Shown piece after piece: positions 43,335 through 51,534 of a stretch of 64,000 bases of DNA. The translations under genes and the position numbers were made by a program. The stretch's first letter is position 1. Each line of letters opens with the position of its first letter. Origin of the DNA: Cytobacillus oceanisediminis 2691. Its GTDB lineage: Bacteria; Bacillota; Bacilli; Bacillales; Cytobacillaceae. The notes beneath the pieces are model-generated. The model had not been told where the DNA came from and ran no database searches. It saw only the letters and a program-made list of their open reading frames with translations. The DNA is taken from NCBI RefSeq assembly GCF_007678455.1, contig NZ_VEEP01000010.1, forward strand, positions 1 to 64,000. Direction: 5' to 3'.

Positions 43335-44318
43335 CTAATCTGGCTGGATGACATTATCAATCTCAGACCAGTCGAAGGTTCCTGCACGAATCTTTTCGCG
43401 GCGGTCTTTGGTAATGATATCTGTCGGTCTGCCGCCATTTGGCCAATCTTTATCATGGCCTTCCCAGACCGGACGATCCTGGGAAAGGATAAAAGCTGCA
43501 AGATTTGCTGCTTCCTGATCCGTTAAGGTTCCGCCATTCGGCGGCATATTATTCTGGATATACCCTGCTATTTTTGACAATCTTCCCATTCCTGCCCCAT
43601 CGTTGAAGGAGTTTTCTCCCCATAGGGACGGTCCAACTGTCGCACCTTTCCCTTCGCCATTTTCGCCGTGGCAGGCGACACAGCCTTTTTCGGTATACAG
43701 TCTCTCGCCATCCTCGACTTTCGGCAGCGGGATTTCTTTCATCGTGTTCTGCATTCTCCACGGGAGCTCAGTGCCAACTTCAATCCCCTCTGAGATATAA
43801 GTCAGATAGGAAATCATCGACCGCATCTCTTTGCTGTCATTAGGCAGCTTTTTTCCATTCATGCTTCGGACCATACAGCCATTTACTCGGTCTTCAAGCG
43901 TATAAACAACACCTTCCCTTGGCCGGTATTGAGGAAATTGAGTGGTCACCCCCACCATCGAAGCAGACTTCGCAAGCCCTGCATCGGCATGACAGCTGGA
44001 ACAGGACAATTGGTTCCCGACATATCCATCCAGAACAGTATCCGTTTCATGGAATACCTTTTGCCCATACGTAATGTATTCGGTCATGGGATTTTTCGGA
44101 TCGAGATCGTCCATTGACGGCGGATTATAAGCCGCATCCCCGCCTTCATTTTCTCCCCCGCCCTTTTTACTGTCAGCGGCCTGCTCATTCGTCTTTCCTT
44201 CCGTATTCTTGCTTTGACTCTCTTCAGGATCTTTATGGGCATTATCATTGCTGCAGGCTGCAAATGAAAACACAAGCGCCAACATCAAAAAAACTACCCA
44301 AATTGGCTTCTTCCACAT
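43335..44318 (-). CDS. tsdA: TsdA-like dihaem c-type cytochrome lipoprotein (thiosulfate dehydrogenase type)
   Basis: 327 residues. Lipobox FAAC; a Gly/Glu-rich linker; haem sites CSSCH (106-110) and CVACH (213-217). Around haem 1: QFPQYRPREGVVYTLEDRVNGC then RSMNGKKLPNDSKEM, which is the hallmark of TsdA, where a Cys in the NGC position is the second haem-1 ligand (here Cys148). Around haem 2: GPSLWGENSFNDGAGMGRL and NMPPNGG supplies Met259. TsdA oxidises thiosulfate to tetrathionate or the reverse. Divergent from the PadR gene, whose operators lie between them. Confidence 0.82.
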   Translation of the reverse strand: MWKKPIWVVFLMLALVFSFAACSNDNAHKDPEESQSKNTEGKTNEQAADSKKGGGENEGGDAAYNPPSMDDLDPKNPMTEYITYGQKVFHETDTVLDGYVGNQLSCSSCHADAGLAKSASMVGVTTQFPQYRPREGVVYTLEDRVNGCMVRSMNGKKLPNDSKEMRSMISYLTYISEGIEVGTELPWRMQNTMKEIPLPKVEDGERLYTEKGCVACHGENGEGKGATVGPSLWGENSFNDGAGMGRLSKIAGYIQNNMPPNGGTLTDQEAANLAAFILSQDRPVWEGHDKDWPNGGRPTDIITKDRREKIRAGTFDWSEIDNVIQPD

Positions 44319-44396
44319 TTTTTCAACTCCTAAAATAATTTCATATAATAGCTTCTTAATTTTTTATCGAAATTATTCGCCGAGAAGTTTTTAACT

Positions 44397-44485
44397 CTTG
44401 CATTGCAAGATACCGTAATGTAGAGTATATGTATATCTTGTAATACAAGGTACCACTCTTCGCATCAAATACCTTGCAATACAAG
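44397..44485. promoter_or_regulatory. Three PadR-type operators and promoter
   Basis: Three copies of CTTG-N5-CAAG: 44397-44409, 44437-44449, 44473-44485, the last two in the context ACCTTGYAATACAAGGTAC. A promoter TTGCAA (44403) - 17 nt - TATATG (44426) overlaps the first copy, the second follows, the third precedes the padR binding site. The pattern predicts autoregulation of PadR. Confidence 0.75.
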
Positions 44486-44506
44486 CTACTGAAAGGAGCC
44501 TTCTAT

Positions 44507-44851
44507 ATGGCTGATACGACACAAATGCTCAAAGGGATCCTGGATGGATGCCTTTTATCCATCATCAAAGAGGGCGAAATCTATGGGTATGAATTAGCCG
44601 CCAAGCTAGAGTCCTATGGCTTCCATTCTTTTAGCGAAGGGACGATCTATCCCCTGCTGCTGAGGATGCAAAAAGAAGGCCTGGTGAGCACAACGCTAAG
44701 GAAATCCACTGCTGGGCCGAAACGTAAATATTACACATTGACCGAAAAAGGTGAGCAGGAATTGGAGCAATTCATCATCCGGTGGACGCAGCTGAGCGCC
44801 TCGGTGAACAATGTATTGAATAAAGGCTATTTTCGTAATGATAGTTGTTAA
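44507..44851 (+). CDS. PadR-family transcriptional regulator
   Basis: 114 residues from the ATG after GAAAGGAGCC. PadR winged helix: MLKGILDGCLLSIIKEGEIYGYELAAKL, EGTIYPLLLRMQKEGLV, GPKRKYYTLTEKGEQEL. Small (subfamily s2) type, with a short C-terminal helix. Usually represses a nearby membrane-protein operon; the HAAS gene follows 181 bp downstream in the same direction. Confidence 0.9.
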   Translation: MADTTQMLKGILDGCLLSIIKEGEIYGYELAAKLESYGFHSFSEGTIYPLLLRMQKEGLVSTTLRKSTAGPKRKYYTLTEKGEQELEQFIIRWTQLSASVNNVLNKGYFRNDSC

Positions 44852-45032
44852 AATCCTAAAGCCAATTTTAACGTAATACAAAGCTATTTTGTAGGTCGGT
44901 ATTAAGTTGGTATGCTCTTTTCTCATAGCAAGAATCTACTTAAAGAAGAAGCATAGTTCATTCACTTCTATGGTGTAGCCAATAGCAAAAAAGTTTGAGA
45001 AAAGAGCCTAAACAAAAGGGGGAAATGATGGG

Positions 45033-45800
45033 ATGGTCTCGAAAAAAGCGGAACAATTTTTAGTGGAACTGCGGATGTATTTGATCTCAAAGGGGAAAAA
45101 CGACCAGGAAATCAATGAAATCACCGAAGAACTTGAAGTGCATTTAATGGAGGCAGAAGCTGCCGGCAAGGATGTCAGCCATATCATCGGAGACAGTCCG
45201 AAGAATTATATGAAGAGCATCGGCGAATCAATGAAGACCGATTATGGTCAGTTGGCCGGCCTTGTTCCATTGATGATCCTGATGATCACAGCCTATTTAA
45301 GCATTGGGCCGGCAATCGAAGGGACGTTTTCCGTTTCTCAAGGCACCATCTGGTTTGCAATTATCATTAGCGGCATAAGCATCCTGATCTACGGTTTATT
45401 CTTATTCAAGGTGCTGCCAAAATTCTTTCATTCTAAATGGGGCTATGTTATTTTTTTCGGTATCTCTATAGCGACAACCGGTTTAATCATGGTATTCCTG
45501 CTCTGGTACCAAGCACAGGATTTCGAAACCACCTTTATTGCAACCCAAGCGCAAAACAACTGGATCATCGTCCTCTGTGCCGTGATTTTCATTGGTGCAG
45601 CACTTTACACCAAAACCTGGTTCACTGTCCTGATTCCTTTATTTATATCCATTGGTTCAATTGCCACCCGATTCATCCCGGAAGAAACAAACAATGATTC
45701 CCTGTACATCACGATCACCATCCTTACCTTTTTACTTGCATCAGCTGTGTTAATCGCCATCTTTTTTTACCAGAGAAAAAAAGAGCAAAAGGAAATTTAA
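45033..45800 (+). CDS. HAAS-domain (DUF1700/DUF1129-like) membrane protein
   Basis: 255 residues. N-terminal HAAS-type helical head (FLVELRMYLISKGKNDQEINEITEELEVHLMEAEAAGKDVSHIIGDSP), the family often encoded next to PadR regulators, then six hydrophobic helices (MILMITAYLSIGPAI, ISGISILIYGLFLFKVL and so on). Function unknown; typically paired with PadR in an autoregulated unit. ATG after AAAAGGGGGAAATG. Strong terminator follows. Confidence 0.85.
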   Translation: MVSKKAEQFLVELRMYLISKGKNDQEINEITEELEVHLMEAEAAGKDVSHIIGDSPKNYMKSIGESMKTDYGQLAGLVPLMILMITAYLSIGPAIEGTFSVSQGTIWFAIIISGISILIYGLFLFKVLPKFFHSKWGYVIFFGISIATTGLIMVFLLWYQAQDFETTFIATQAQNNWIIVLCAVIFIGAALYTKTWFTVLIPLFISIGSIATRFIPEETNNDSLYITITILTFLLASAVLIAIFFYQRKKEQKEI

Positions 45801-45806
45801 TATTTC

Positions 45807-45842
45807 AAAGGAGCTCAACTAAGTTAAGCTCCTTTCTGTATT
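45807..45842 (+). terminator. Intrinsic terminator
   Basis: AAAGGAGCT / AGCTCCTTT, 11-nt loop, followed by CTGTATTTT. Confidence 0.85.
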
Positions 45843-46295
45843 TTAGTGGATCTCATGCTCAGGATAAATCAATTCATTGTCCACAAAAATCCTGCACTCA
45901 ACGGTTATTGCACCGCCGAGGCTGACTTTAATATGCTGGTTTGCACCAAGAAAAATTGGATGCACCTATGCACAGCCGAACTGGTAAAAATCAAAGAAAA
46001 TTTCCAAGTCGCCAATAAAGTTGTGAACATCGCCAATAAAATTATTTTTTCGCCAAAACATGGCAAGCATGTCCAAATAGGAACGCTAATGCCTTTCAAA
46101 CAAGGATGTAAACAGATTCTATACTGAAATAGAACAACATTTTTTAAAAATATAGTCTTGAGCACCCTTTTCATGGTCAAACTGCAGATAATGATGGCAT
46201 TAACGAATAAGCAGGGTTTCACCATGAAGGACTTCGTGAACAATTGTCGTATATAATAAGGCTAAAATCTATAGTCATTTTGAGAGGGTGAACGC
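45843..46295. other. Intergenic region with short direct repeats
   Basis: About 450 bp. Contains TCGCCAATAAA near-repeats (GTCGCCAATAAAG and ATCGCCAATAAAA around 46008-46045) and a TATAAT box at about 46253 that may serve the GNAT gene. A 93-codon frame here is rejected as non-coding. Confidence 0.4.
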
Positions 46296-46742
46296 ATGGC
46301 GCTGAGCTTTAAAATCGCTGACGAAACGGAGCTGCACGAAATCTATGAATATGCTGGAGTCAACCGTAAGGAAGCAACAAATCACGATTCGGAAGATAAT
46401 CAGCAAAAAATGATTGAAGCATATGAGCATTCTGCGAAATATAATGCTTATTTTGTTTGCTTGATGGATGGCCACACACTTATTGGCTGGGTTCAAATTG
46501 ATAAAGCATTCGATTACTTAACGGGGGATGAAATCGGCTGGATCAATGATTTATATGTAAAAGCGCCATACAGAGGCAAAGGCTATTCCAAATTATTGAT
46601 GGAAGAAGCGTTTAAGGAGTTTCGTAAAAACGGATATAGCGATGTAAGGCTGAACGTTTATTCACACAATGAAAAAGCAATGAAGTTATATGAGAAAATG
46701 GGATTTAAGGATGTCAGCAAATTCATGAAGATTTCTTTATAA
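46296..46742 (+). CDS. GNAT family N-acetyltransferase
   Basis: 148 residues; ATG after GAGAGGGTGAACGC. Motif A: WINDLYVKAPYRGKGYSKLLM (RGKGYS acetyl-CoA loop); motif B: VRLNVYSHNEKAMKLYEKMGF. Third GNAT of this 11-kb stretch. Substrate unknown. Confidence 0.9.
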   Translation: MALSFKIADETELHEIYEYAGVNRKEATNHDSEDNQQKMIEAYEHSAKYNAYFVCLMDGHTLIGWVQIDKAFDYLTGDEIGWINDLYVKAPYRGKGYSKLLMEEAFKEFRKNGYSDVRLNVYSHNEKAMKLYEKMGFKDVSKFMKISL

Positions 46743-46748
46743 TTTCAA

Positions 46749-46780
46749 AAAAACGCTGTTGAGGCTTCAACAGCGTTTTT
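46749..46780. terminator. Bidirectional intrinsic terminator
   Basis: Perfect 14-bp stem AAAAACGCTGTTGA / TCAACAGCGTTTTT with a GGCT loop, shared by the convergent GNAT and K+ uptake genes. Confidence 0.95.
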
Positions 46781-46784
46781 ACTT

Positions 46785-48134
46785 CTATCCCACAATCAAT
46801 CTTTCTTTCGGATAATGGCACTTTGGCTCTGCTTTTCCACGGTTGAACAAGAAAATGAAGGAAAGGATCCCGATTCTTCCGATAAACATCATGGCAATGA
46901 TGACGACTTTCCCTGCGTAACTCAGATCAGGTGTAATCCCCATTGACAAGCCAGTTGTTCCGAAAGCAGAACTGACCTCGAACATGATTTCCATCATCGA
47001 GAACTTCTCTGTTGCATTCAAAATGACCACCGCCGCAAAACAGAGGATGATCGCCAAAAAGCTTACGACCACTGATTTCCGGACATCTTCTTCATGCAAT
47101 TCACGGCCAAATACCTTGATCGAGTTATGCCCTTTTGCAAAGTTGATAATGACCAATAATATTACAGCGAAAGTCGTCGTCCGTATTCCCCCGCCCACCG
47201 AGCTTGGCGAAGCCCCGATGAACATTAAGAAGCACAGAAGCAGCAATGTCGGGTCAGAAAAATCACTGACATTCATCGTAGCAAGGCCGCCATTCCTGGT
47301 GGATGACGATTGAAACCAGGCAAAGAAGAAGGATTCATGCCAATTATAATCTTTAAAAAAGTGATTATACTCAAACAGCAAGATGGCGAATGCACCGAAG
47401 AACATCAGTGCAAAAAAGGTCAAGGAAGTCACCTTGGTATACAAGGAAAAATGGGTTCGTTTGTGTTTTTTGCGATTCAGGAAAAATTCCTTCAATTCGA
47501 CCAAGACAGGGAATCCAATCGCACCCAGGGTCAGCAGAATGATGTTCACAGTCTGCACAAAGTAATCATGCGCAAACGGAATCATCGAGCTTCCCGTAAT
47601 ATCAAATCCCGCATTGGTCGTTGCACTGACAGCCGCAAACGCTCCCTGAAGATACGCTTCCTCCCATGTCGGAAAATACCCTAGAAAATAAGTCCCTAAA
47701 ATCGACGCTCCCAGTGCTTCAATCAACAGGATGATAATCAAAATCTGCCTCATCAGTTTGACCAGGCCCGACATTTGGGATTGGTTCTGGTCCGTCATGA
47801 TTAACTGCCGGTCTTTAAGGCCGATTTTTTTTCGCAGCACCAGCCAAAAAAATGTACCGAGCGTCATGATTCCGATTCCACCAAACTGGAGGATGAACAT
47901 TAGGATAAAAATGCCGGTTGTGCTGAAGGTATCCGGCGTAGACACGACAGCAAGACCGGTTACACTCACCGCACTCACTGCTGTAAACAAGACATCAATG
48001 AATGTCCAGCTCACCCCCGGCTTCAACGCGATTGGCAAGCTAAGTAACGCAGCCGAGATCAAAACAGCGAAAACATAAAACAAAACAATGATCTGAGCCG
48101 GCTTTAAGCGATTCTTTCTCAAAATATTGACCAA
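46785..48134 (-). CDS. KtrB/KtrD-type potassium uptake channel subunit (TrkH/Ktr family)
   Basis: 449 residues from a TTG with AAGAAGGGG upstream; the frame extends to 48227 but that part is riboswitch leader. Four pore loops with the selectivity glycine: VSVTGLAVVS, TTNAGFDITG, STRNGGLATMN and FGTTGLSMGI. Works with a Ktr RCK gating subunit not present in this window, as B. subtilis KtrD (449 residues) is also encoded apart from KtrC. K+/Na+ uptake across the membrane. Preceded by a c-di-AMP riboswitch. Confidence 0.93.
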   Translation of the reverse strand: MVNILRKNRLKPAQIIVLFYVFAVLISAALLSLPIALKPGVSWTFIDVLFTAVSAVSVTGLAVVSTPDTFSTTGIFILMFILQFGGIGIMTLGTFFWLVLRKKIGLKDRQLIMTDQNQSQMSGLVKLMRQILIIILLIEALGASILGTYFLGYFPTWEEAYLQGAFAAVSATTNAGFDITGSSMIPFAHDYFVQTVNIILLTLGAIGFPVLVELKEFFLNRKKHKRTHFSLYTKVTSLTFFALMFFGAFAILLFEYNHFFKDYNWHESFFFAWFQSSSTRNGGLATMNVSDFSDPTLLLLCFLMFIGASPSSVGGGIRTTTFAVILLVIINFAKGHNSIKVFGRELHEEDVRKSVVVSFLAIILCFAAVVILNATEKFSMMEIMFEVSSAFGTTGLSMGITPDLSYAGKVVIIAMMFIGRIGILSFIFLFNRGKAEPKCHYPKERLIVG

Positions 48135-48196
48135 AGATACCCCTTCTTTACTTTTCAACTTATACGGGATAGAATCCCCATCCCTTAAAAAACCAC

Positions 48197-48223
48197 AAAA
48201 AAACCATCCCAAATAAAGAATGG
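48197..48223 (-). terminator. Riboswitch expression-platform terminator (K+ uptake)
   Basis: Minus strand CCATTC / GGATGG stem, 8-nt loop, followed by TTTTTTT; between the aptamer and the start codon. Confidence 0.75.
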
Positions 48224-48235
48224 CCATAAGACCCT

Positions 48236-48378
48236 TCTCCCAACCGCGCTTACGGAGTTAGCTGTCGGATTAGGGATTGAGAGCATCCCCTTTTAGCTGC
48301 ACACGCTAAAATTCACCCCAAGATAAAATCAATTTATCCAAAAATGGTTCCCCCGCTCATAGGATTCAGCAAAAAGGT
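48236..48378 (-). promoter_or_regulatory. Cyclic di-AMP (ydaO-yuaA) riboswitch, K+ uptake leader
   Basis: Minus-strand blocks in order: GCTGAATCCTATGAGCGGGG-type start, GGGGGAACCATT, TTGGGGTGAATTT, GGGGATGCTCTC, and the end TCCGACAGCTAACTCCGTAA with GCGCGGTT. A TTTTAGC/GCTAAAA variable hairpin lies in the middle. High c-di-AMP would terminate transcription of the channel gene. Confidence 0.95.
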
Positions 48379-48502
48379 TTGTTATTAAAATGAATACATT
48401 TAAATTACTCCTATATCATTTTGGTGTCAATGCCCATTTTACAGTTTAGCCCAGATTGGAGGCGATAGGACAGTTCTTCCGTCTAACTTAGGCAAGATAC
48501 GA

Positions 48503-48533
48503 GCACATATTGATACTACTTTAGTAAATACTA
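48503..48533 (+). promoter_or_regulatory. Putative sigma-G promoter
   Basis: GCACATA, 17-nt spacer, AATACTA, followed 37 bp later by the spore protein ATG. Resembles forespore sigma-G promoters. Confidence 0.5.
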
Positions 48534-48570
48534 ATGCTGATAAAACGATAACTGAGGAGGAATCCATAAT

Positions 48571-48726
48571 ATGCAACAGAATCAACAAAAAGCAAAAAGC
48601 GGCAATGCTGCAACTGCCGGATTTGCAGGCACAGATGCACAGCAAGTAAAACAGCAAATCCAAAAAGATGTACAGGCAGGCCAGGGAGCGATGACCTCCC
48701 GGGAAGCAGGAGCCATGCGGGATTAA
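48571..48726 (+). CDS. sspE: Gamma-type small acid-soluble spore protein (SspE-like)
   Basis: 51 residues; ATG after GAGGAGGAATCCATA. Gln/Ala/Asn-rich MQQNQQKAKSGNAATAGFAG then TDAQQVKQQIQKDVQAGQGA, matching the gamma-SASP motif FAxxTDAQQVKxQ, here with only one repeat unit instead of two (usual length about 80), so a short form. Amino acid reserve degraded at germination. Sigma-G-like promoter, terminator directly after the stop. Confidence 0.75.
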   Translation: MQQNQQKAKSGNAATAGFAGTDAQQVKQQIQKDVQAGQGAMTSREAGAMRD

Positions 48727-48750
48727 AAAACCACTTTAGAGTGGTTTTTT
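48725..48750 (+). terminator. Intrinsic terminator
   Basis: AAAAAACCACT / AGTGGTTTTTT with a 4-nt loop. Confidence 0.93.
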
Positions 48751-48829
48751 CTATGTTCATAATCGTTTTGTCCATTTTTGTACTTCTCATTGCTCCACTT
48801 TTTCTAGCTTCTTTCTTAACACCCTTAGC

Positions 48830-49465
48830 CCTGATTAATCCCAGGACTATTTTTGACAGCTATTACTCTTAGCACCCCAAACCTGTCTAAATCCAGAGCT
48901 TTTCTTGACAGCTTTTACCCTTCCACCTTCAAACCTGTCTAAATCACGCGCTTTTTTTGACAGCTTTTCCGCCTTCAGCATCAAACCTGTCTAAATCCAG
49001 AGCTTTTTTTGACAGCTTTTCCTCTTAGCACCCCAAACCTGTCTAAATCAAGAGCTTTTCTTGACAGCTTTTTCCCTTTCACCATCAAACCTGTCTAAAT
49101 CACGCGCTTTTCTTGACAGCTTTTCCGCCTTCAGCATCAAACCTGTCTAAATCAAGAGCTTTTTTTGACAGCTTTTCCTCTTAGCACCCCAAACCTGTCT
49201 AAATCACGAGCTTTTTTTGACAGCTTTTCCTCCTCCACCCTCAAACCTGTCTAAATCACGGGCTTATTTTGACAGCTTTTCCGCCTTCAGCATCAAACCT
49301 GTCTAAATCACGGGAGTTTTTTGACAGCTTTTCCCCTTCCACCCTCAAACCTGTCTAAATCACGCGCTTTTCTTGACAGCTTTTCCCCTTCCACCCTCAA
49401 ACCTGTCTAAATCACGGGCTTATTCTGACAACATTTCCTCAAAACACCGCAAACTTGTCTGAATC
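48830..49465 (+). repeat. 52-bp tandem hairpin array B (12 units)
   Basis: TTGACA/CTGACA elements at 48853, 48905, 48957 and on to 49425: 11 intervals of exactly 52 bp. Unit: AAACCTGTCTAAATC-N8-TTTTCTTGACAGCTTTTCC plus a linker that falls into three recurring types (TTAGCACCCC, TTCAGCATC, CCACCCTC). Here the base next to CTGTC is T, giving a T-T mismatch in the stem. The outer units (48830 and 49451) are degenerate. Between the spore protein terminator and the cupin gene. Confidence 0.95.
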
Positions 49466-49499
49466 CTTAATCGGGAGATCAAGTCACGTAAAATATTAA

Positions 49500-49524
49500 G
49501 GGACACGAGAACGTCTCGTGTCCC
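49500..49524. terminator. Perfect palindrome after the cupin gene
   Basis: GGGACACGAGA / TCTCGTGTCCC, 3-nt loop ACG, no T-run. Shares GGGACAC with the GGGACGGTTCT repeat family. Could act as a terminator or processing site for the cupin transcript. Confidence 0.6.
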
Positions 49525-49532
49525 ATCCAAAC

Positions 49533-50318
49533 CTACATATTCTTGCTCTGCTGAAGAAGTTTGGACTTTCCTGTGCGTTCCCATTCTTCTACTGTCTCAT
49601 ATGCTTTTTCTGGTGTGTATCCTTTTCCGACAAGCACGCCCATTAGAATGAATTCCTGCAGGATGTGGGTGGCGTTGATTCCTCTTTTCACGTCCTCCAG
49701 TCCTTCTTGCACTAAAAACTCGGTGTGTTTTACCCATTCGTCCGGGGTCTTTCCAAAAACCTCTGGAACTCCATTGCTCGCTACTGGTCTTTCCATTGCA
49801 TCTGCATGGGTCACATGCACTGTACCAAATGGATGGTTTGGCGGAGCATAAATGGAGTATAACTTGAGTGGAGTATTGCCTGTGTTGGTCACGTTATGCC
49901 ATGTTCCTGCGGGAATCATGATGGCGGAATCATCGGCGACATTGGTTTGGAAGGTCAGGTTATCTCTGCTTTTGCCCATTTGGACAATTCCCTGGCCTTT
50001 CTCAATCCGCAAAAATTGATCGACCTTCGGATGGATTTCCAAACCGATATCGTCGCCAACCTCGATGCTCATCAAGGTGACCTGAAGATGTTTCCCTGTC
50101 CACAAGGCTGTCCGATAATTCTGGTTTTGAATCGATGCTTCATTGATATTCACTACATACGGGTTTGGACCATAATCCTTTAAAACAAGTTCCCTGTAAG
50201 GATAGTGGAAAGAATGATAACCATTCGCCTGGTCCCAGTTTACGCATTGTCTTCCATTATTGTAGTACATCGGCCCATTGACATAATAAGGGTAAAGATT
50301 TGAATATCCATAGTACAT
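49533..50318 (-). CDS. Cupin-domain protein
   Basis: 261 residues. Tyr/Asn-rich first 45 residues (MYYGYSNLYPYYVNGPMYYN), then a cupin: VGDDIGLEIHPKVDQFLRIEKG (metal-binding G(X)5HXH-like with HPKVDQF-E) and AIMIPAGTWHNVTNTG. The C-terminal 85 residues form a helical tail (KHTEFLVQEGLEDVKRGI ... KAYETVEEWERTG). The Tyr-rich start resembles spore-surface proteins, so a spore coat role is possible; enzymatic activity unknown. Confidence 0.7.
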   Translation of the reverse strand: MYYGYSNLYPYYVNGPMYYNNGRQCVNWDQANGYHSFHYPYRELVLKDYGPNPYVVNINEASIQNQNYRTALWTGKHLQVTLMSIEVGDDIGLEIHPKVDQFLRIEKGQGIVQMGKSRDNLTFQTNVADDSAIMIPAGTWHNVTNTGNTPLKLYSIYAPPNHPFGTVHVTHADAMERPVASNGVPEVFGKTPDEWVKHTEFLVQEGLEDVKRGINATHILQEFILMGVLVGKGYTPEKAYETVEEWERTGKSKLLQQSKNM

Positions 50319-50427
50319 TTTTGCTCAATCCCTTCACAATTTCTCAGAATATCCTATGCACTTGTGACGGGAATGTACTTAGCAGGAAAAAGGACTGCCT
50401 AAAAACTGCATGTATTTCTTGCCCTCG

Positions 50428-50454
50428 AAAAAAGCCCCGACAAAAAGTCAGGGC
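50428..50454 (-). terminator. Intrinsic terminator of potABCD
   Basis: Minus strand GCCCTGAC / GTCGGGGC stem (one G-T pair), TTTTT loop, then TTTTTTC. Confidence 0.9.
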
Positions 50455-50460
50455 TCCTCG

Positions 50461-51534
50461 TTATTTCCTATGCATCTTGAACTCTAAAAACAACTCATTG
50501 TAAAAAGCAAGGTTTGCCTGGCCGAGATTTTCATAGACCTCAAGCTTCTCTGTCAGCTCTGCCGATGGATAGAATCTTTCATCCGTCACCATCTCTTCTG
50601 GCATAAACTCAAGTGCTGCTTTGTTCGGCGTCGAGTAGCTCACCCATTCAGTATTGAGCGCGGAAACTTCCGCATCCAGCATAAAGTTGATGAACTGGTG
50701 CGCCCCCTCGACGTTCTTGGCTGTCTTCGGGATGACCATGTTATCGAACCAGAGATTGGAGCCTTCTTCCGGTACGACATAATCCAGTTTTTCATTTTCG
50801 GACATGATGTCGGCGGCGTCACCGGACCAGACGAGTCCGATAGGTGCTTCTTCATTCGCCAGCAAAATCTTGATTTCATCACCAACGATGGCTTTGATGT
50901 TCGGCGTCAGGGTGTCGAGCTTCTCTTTTGCCTCGCGGAGATGGGTTTTGTTTGTATCGTTCAAGGAATAGCCAAGGCTGTTCAATCCCATACCCATCAC
51001 TTCACGCGCGCCGTCTACTAACAGGATTTCATTTTTCAGCTCAGGGTCCCAGAGGTCATTCCAGCTTTTAAATCCCTTTCCGTCCAGCAATTCGGGATTA
51101 TACACAATCCCAACTGTTCCCCAAAAATAAGGAATTGAGTACTTATTGTCGGGATCGAAGGGTAGATCCATGAAGCGTTCGTCGATATTTTTCAAATTCG
51201 GCAGCTTCGAATGATCAATCGGAATCAGCAGGTCCTCTTCCCGCATTTTTTCAATCATATATTCGGAAGGGACAGCAATATCATACGATGTTCCGCCCTG
51301 CTTGACCTTCGTCATCATCGCTTCGTTCGAATCGAAAGTTTCATATACGACGCTGATGCCCGTTTCTTTTTCAAAGCGTTTGATGAGATCCGGGTCGATG
51401 TAATCTCCCCAGTTGTAAATCGTCAAGGTATTGTCGCCTGAGTATCCCTGGGTGTCATTCAGCTTCGAAATCGCCACAAGCACCAGTGCTGATACGATGG
51501 CAATCGCGATGAAAACGCGGACTAATTGCTTCAT
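50461..51534 (-). CDS. potD: Spermidine/putrescine ABC transporter substrate-binding protein PotD
   Basis: 357 residues. N-terminal hydrophobic segment (VFIAIAIVSALVLVAI) without a lipobox Cys, so likely a membrane-anchored rather than lipid-anchored binding protein. Then LTIYNWGDYIDPDLIKRFEKETG, the PotD hallmark, YDIAVPSEYMIEKM and IPYFWGTVGIVYNPE, and a polyamine pocket with DAADIM-type residues (VWSGDAADIM). Delivers polyamines to PotBC. Its start overlaps the potC stop by 4 bp. Confidence 0.95.
   Translation of the reverse strand: MKQLVRVFIAIAIVSALVLVAISKLNDTQGYSGDNTLTIYNWGDYIDPDLIKRFEKETGISVVYETFDSNEAMMTKVKQGGTSYDIAVPSEYMIEKMREEDLLIPIDHSKLPNLKNIDERFMDLPFDPDNKYSIPYFWGTVGIVYNPELLDGKGFKSWNDLWDPELKNEILLVDGAREVMGMGLNSLGYSLNDTNKTHLREAKEKLDTLTPNIKAIVGDEIKILLANEEAPIGLVWSGDAADIMSENEKLDYVVPEEGSNLWFDNMVIPKTAKNVEGAHQFINFMLDAEVSALNTEWVSYSTPNKAALEFMPEEMVTDERFYPSAELTEKLEVYENLGQANLAFYNELFLEFKMHRK

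Noticed and set aside
45846-46127. 93-codon ORF
   Set aside because: No binding site, odd composition with internal short repeats, no family resemblance; judged non-coding.
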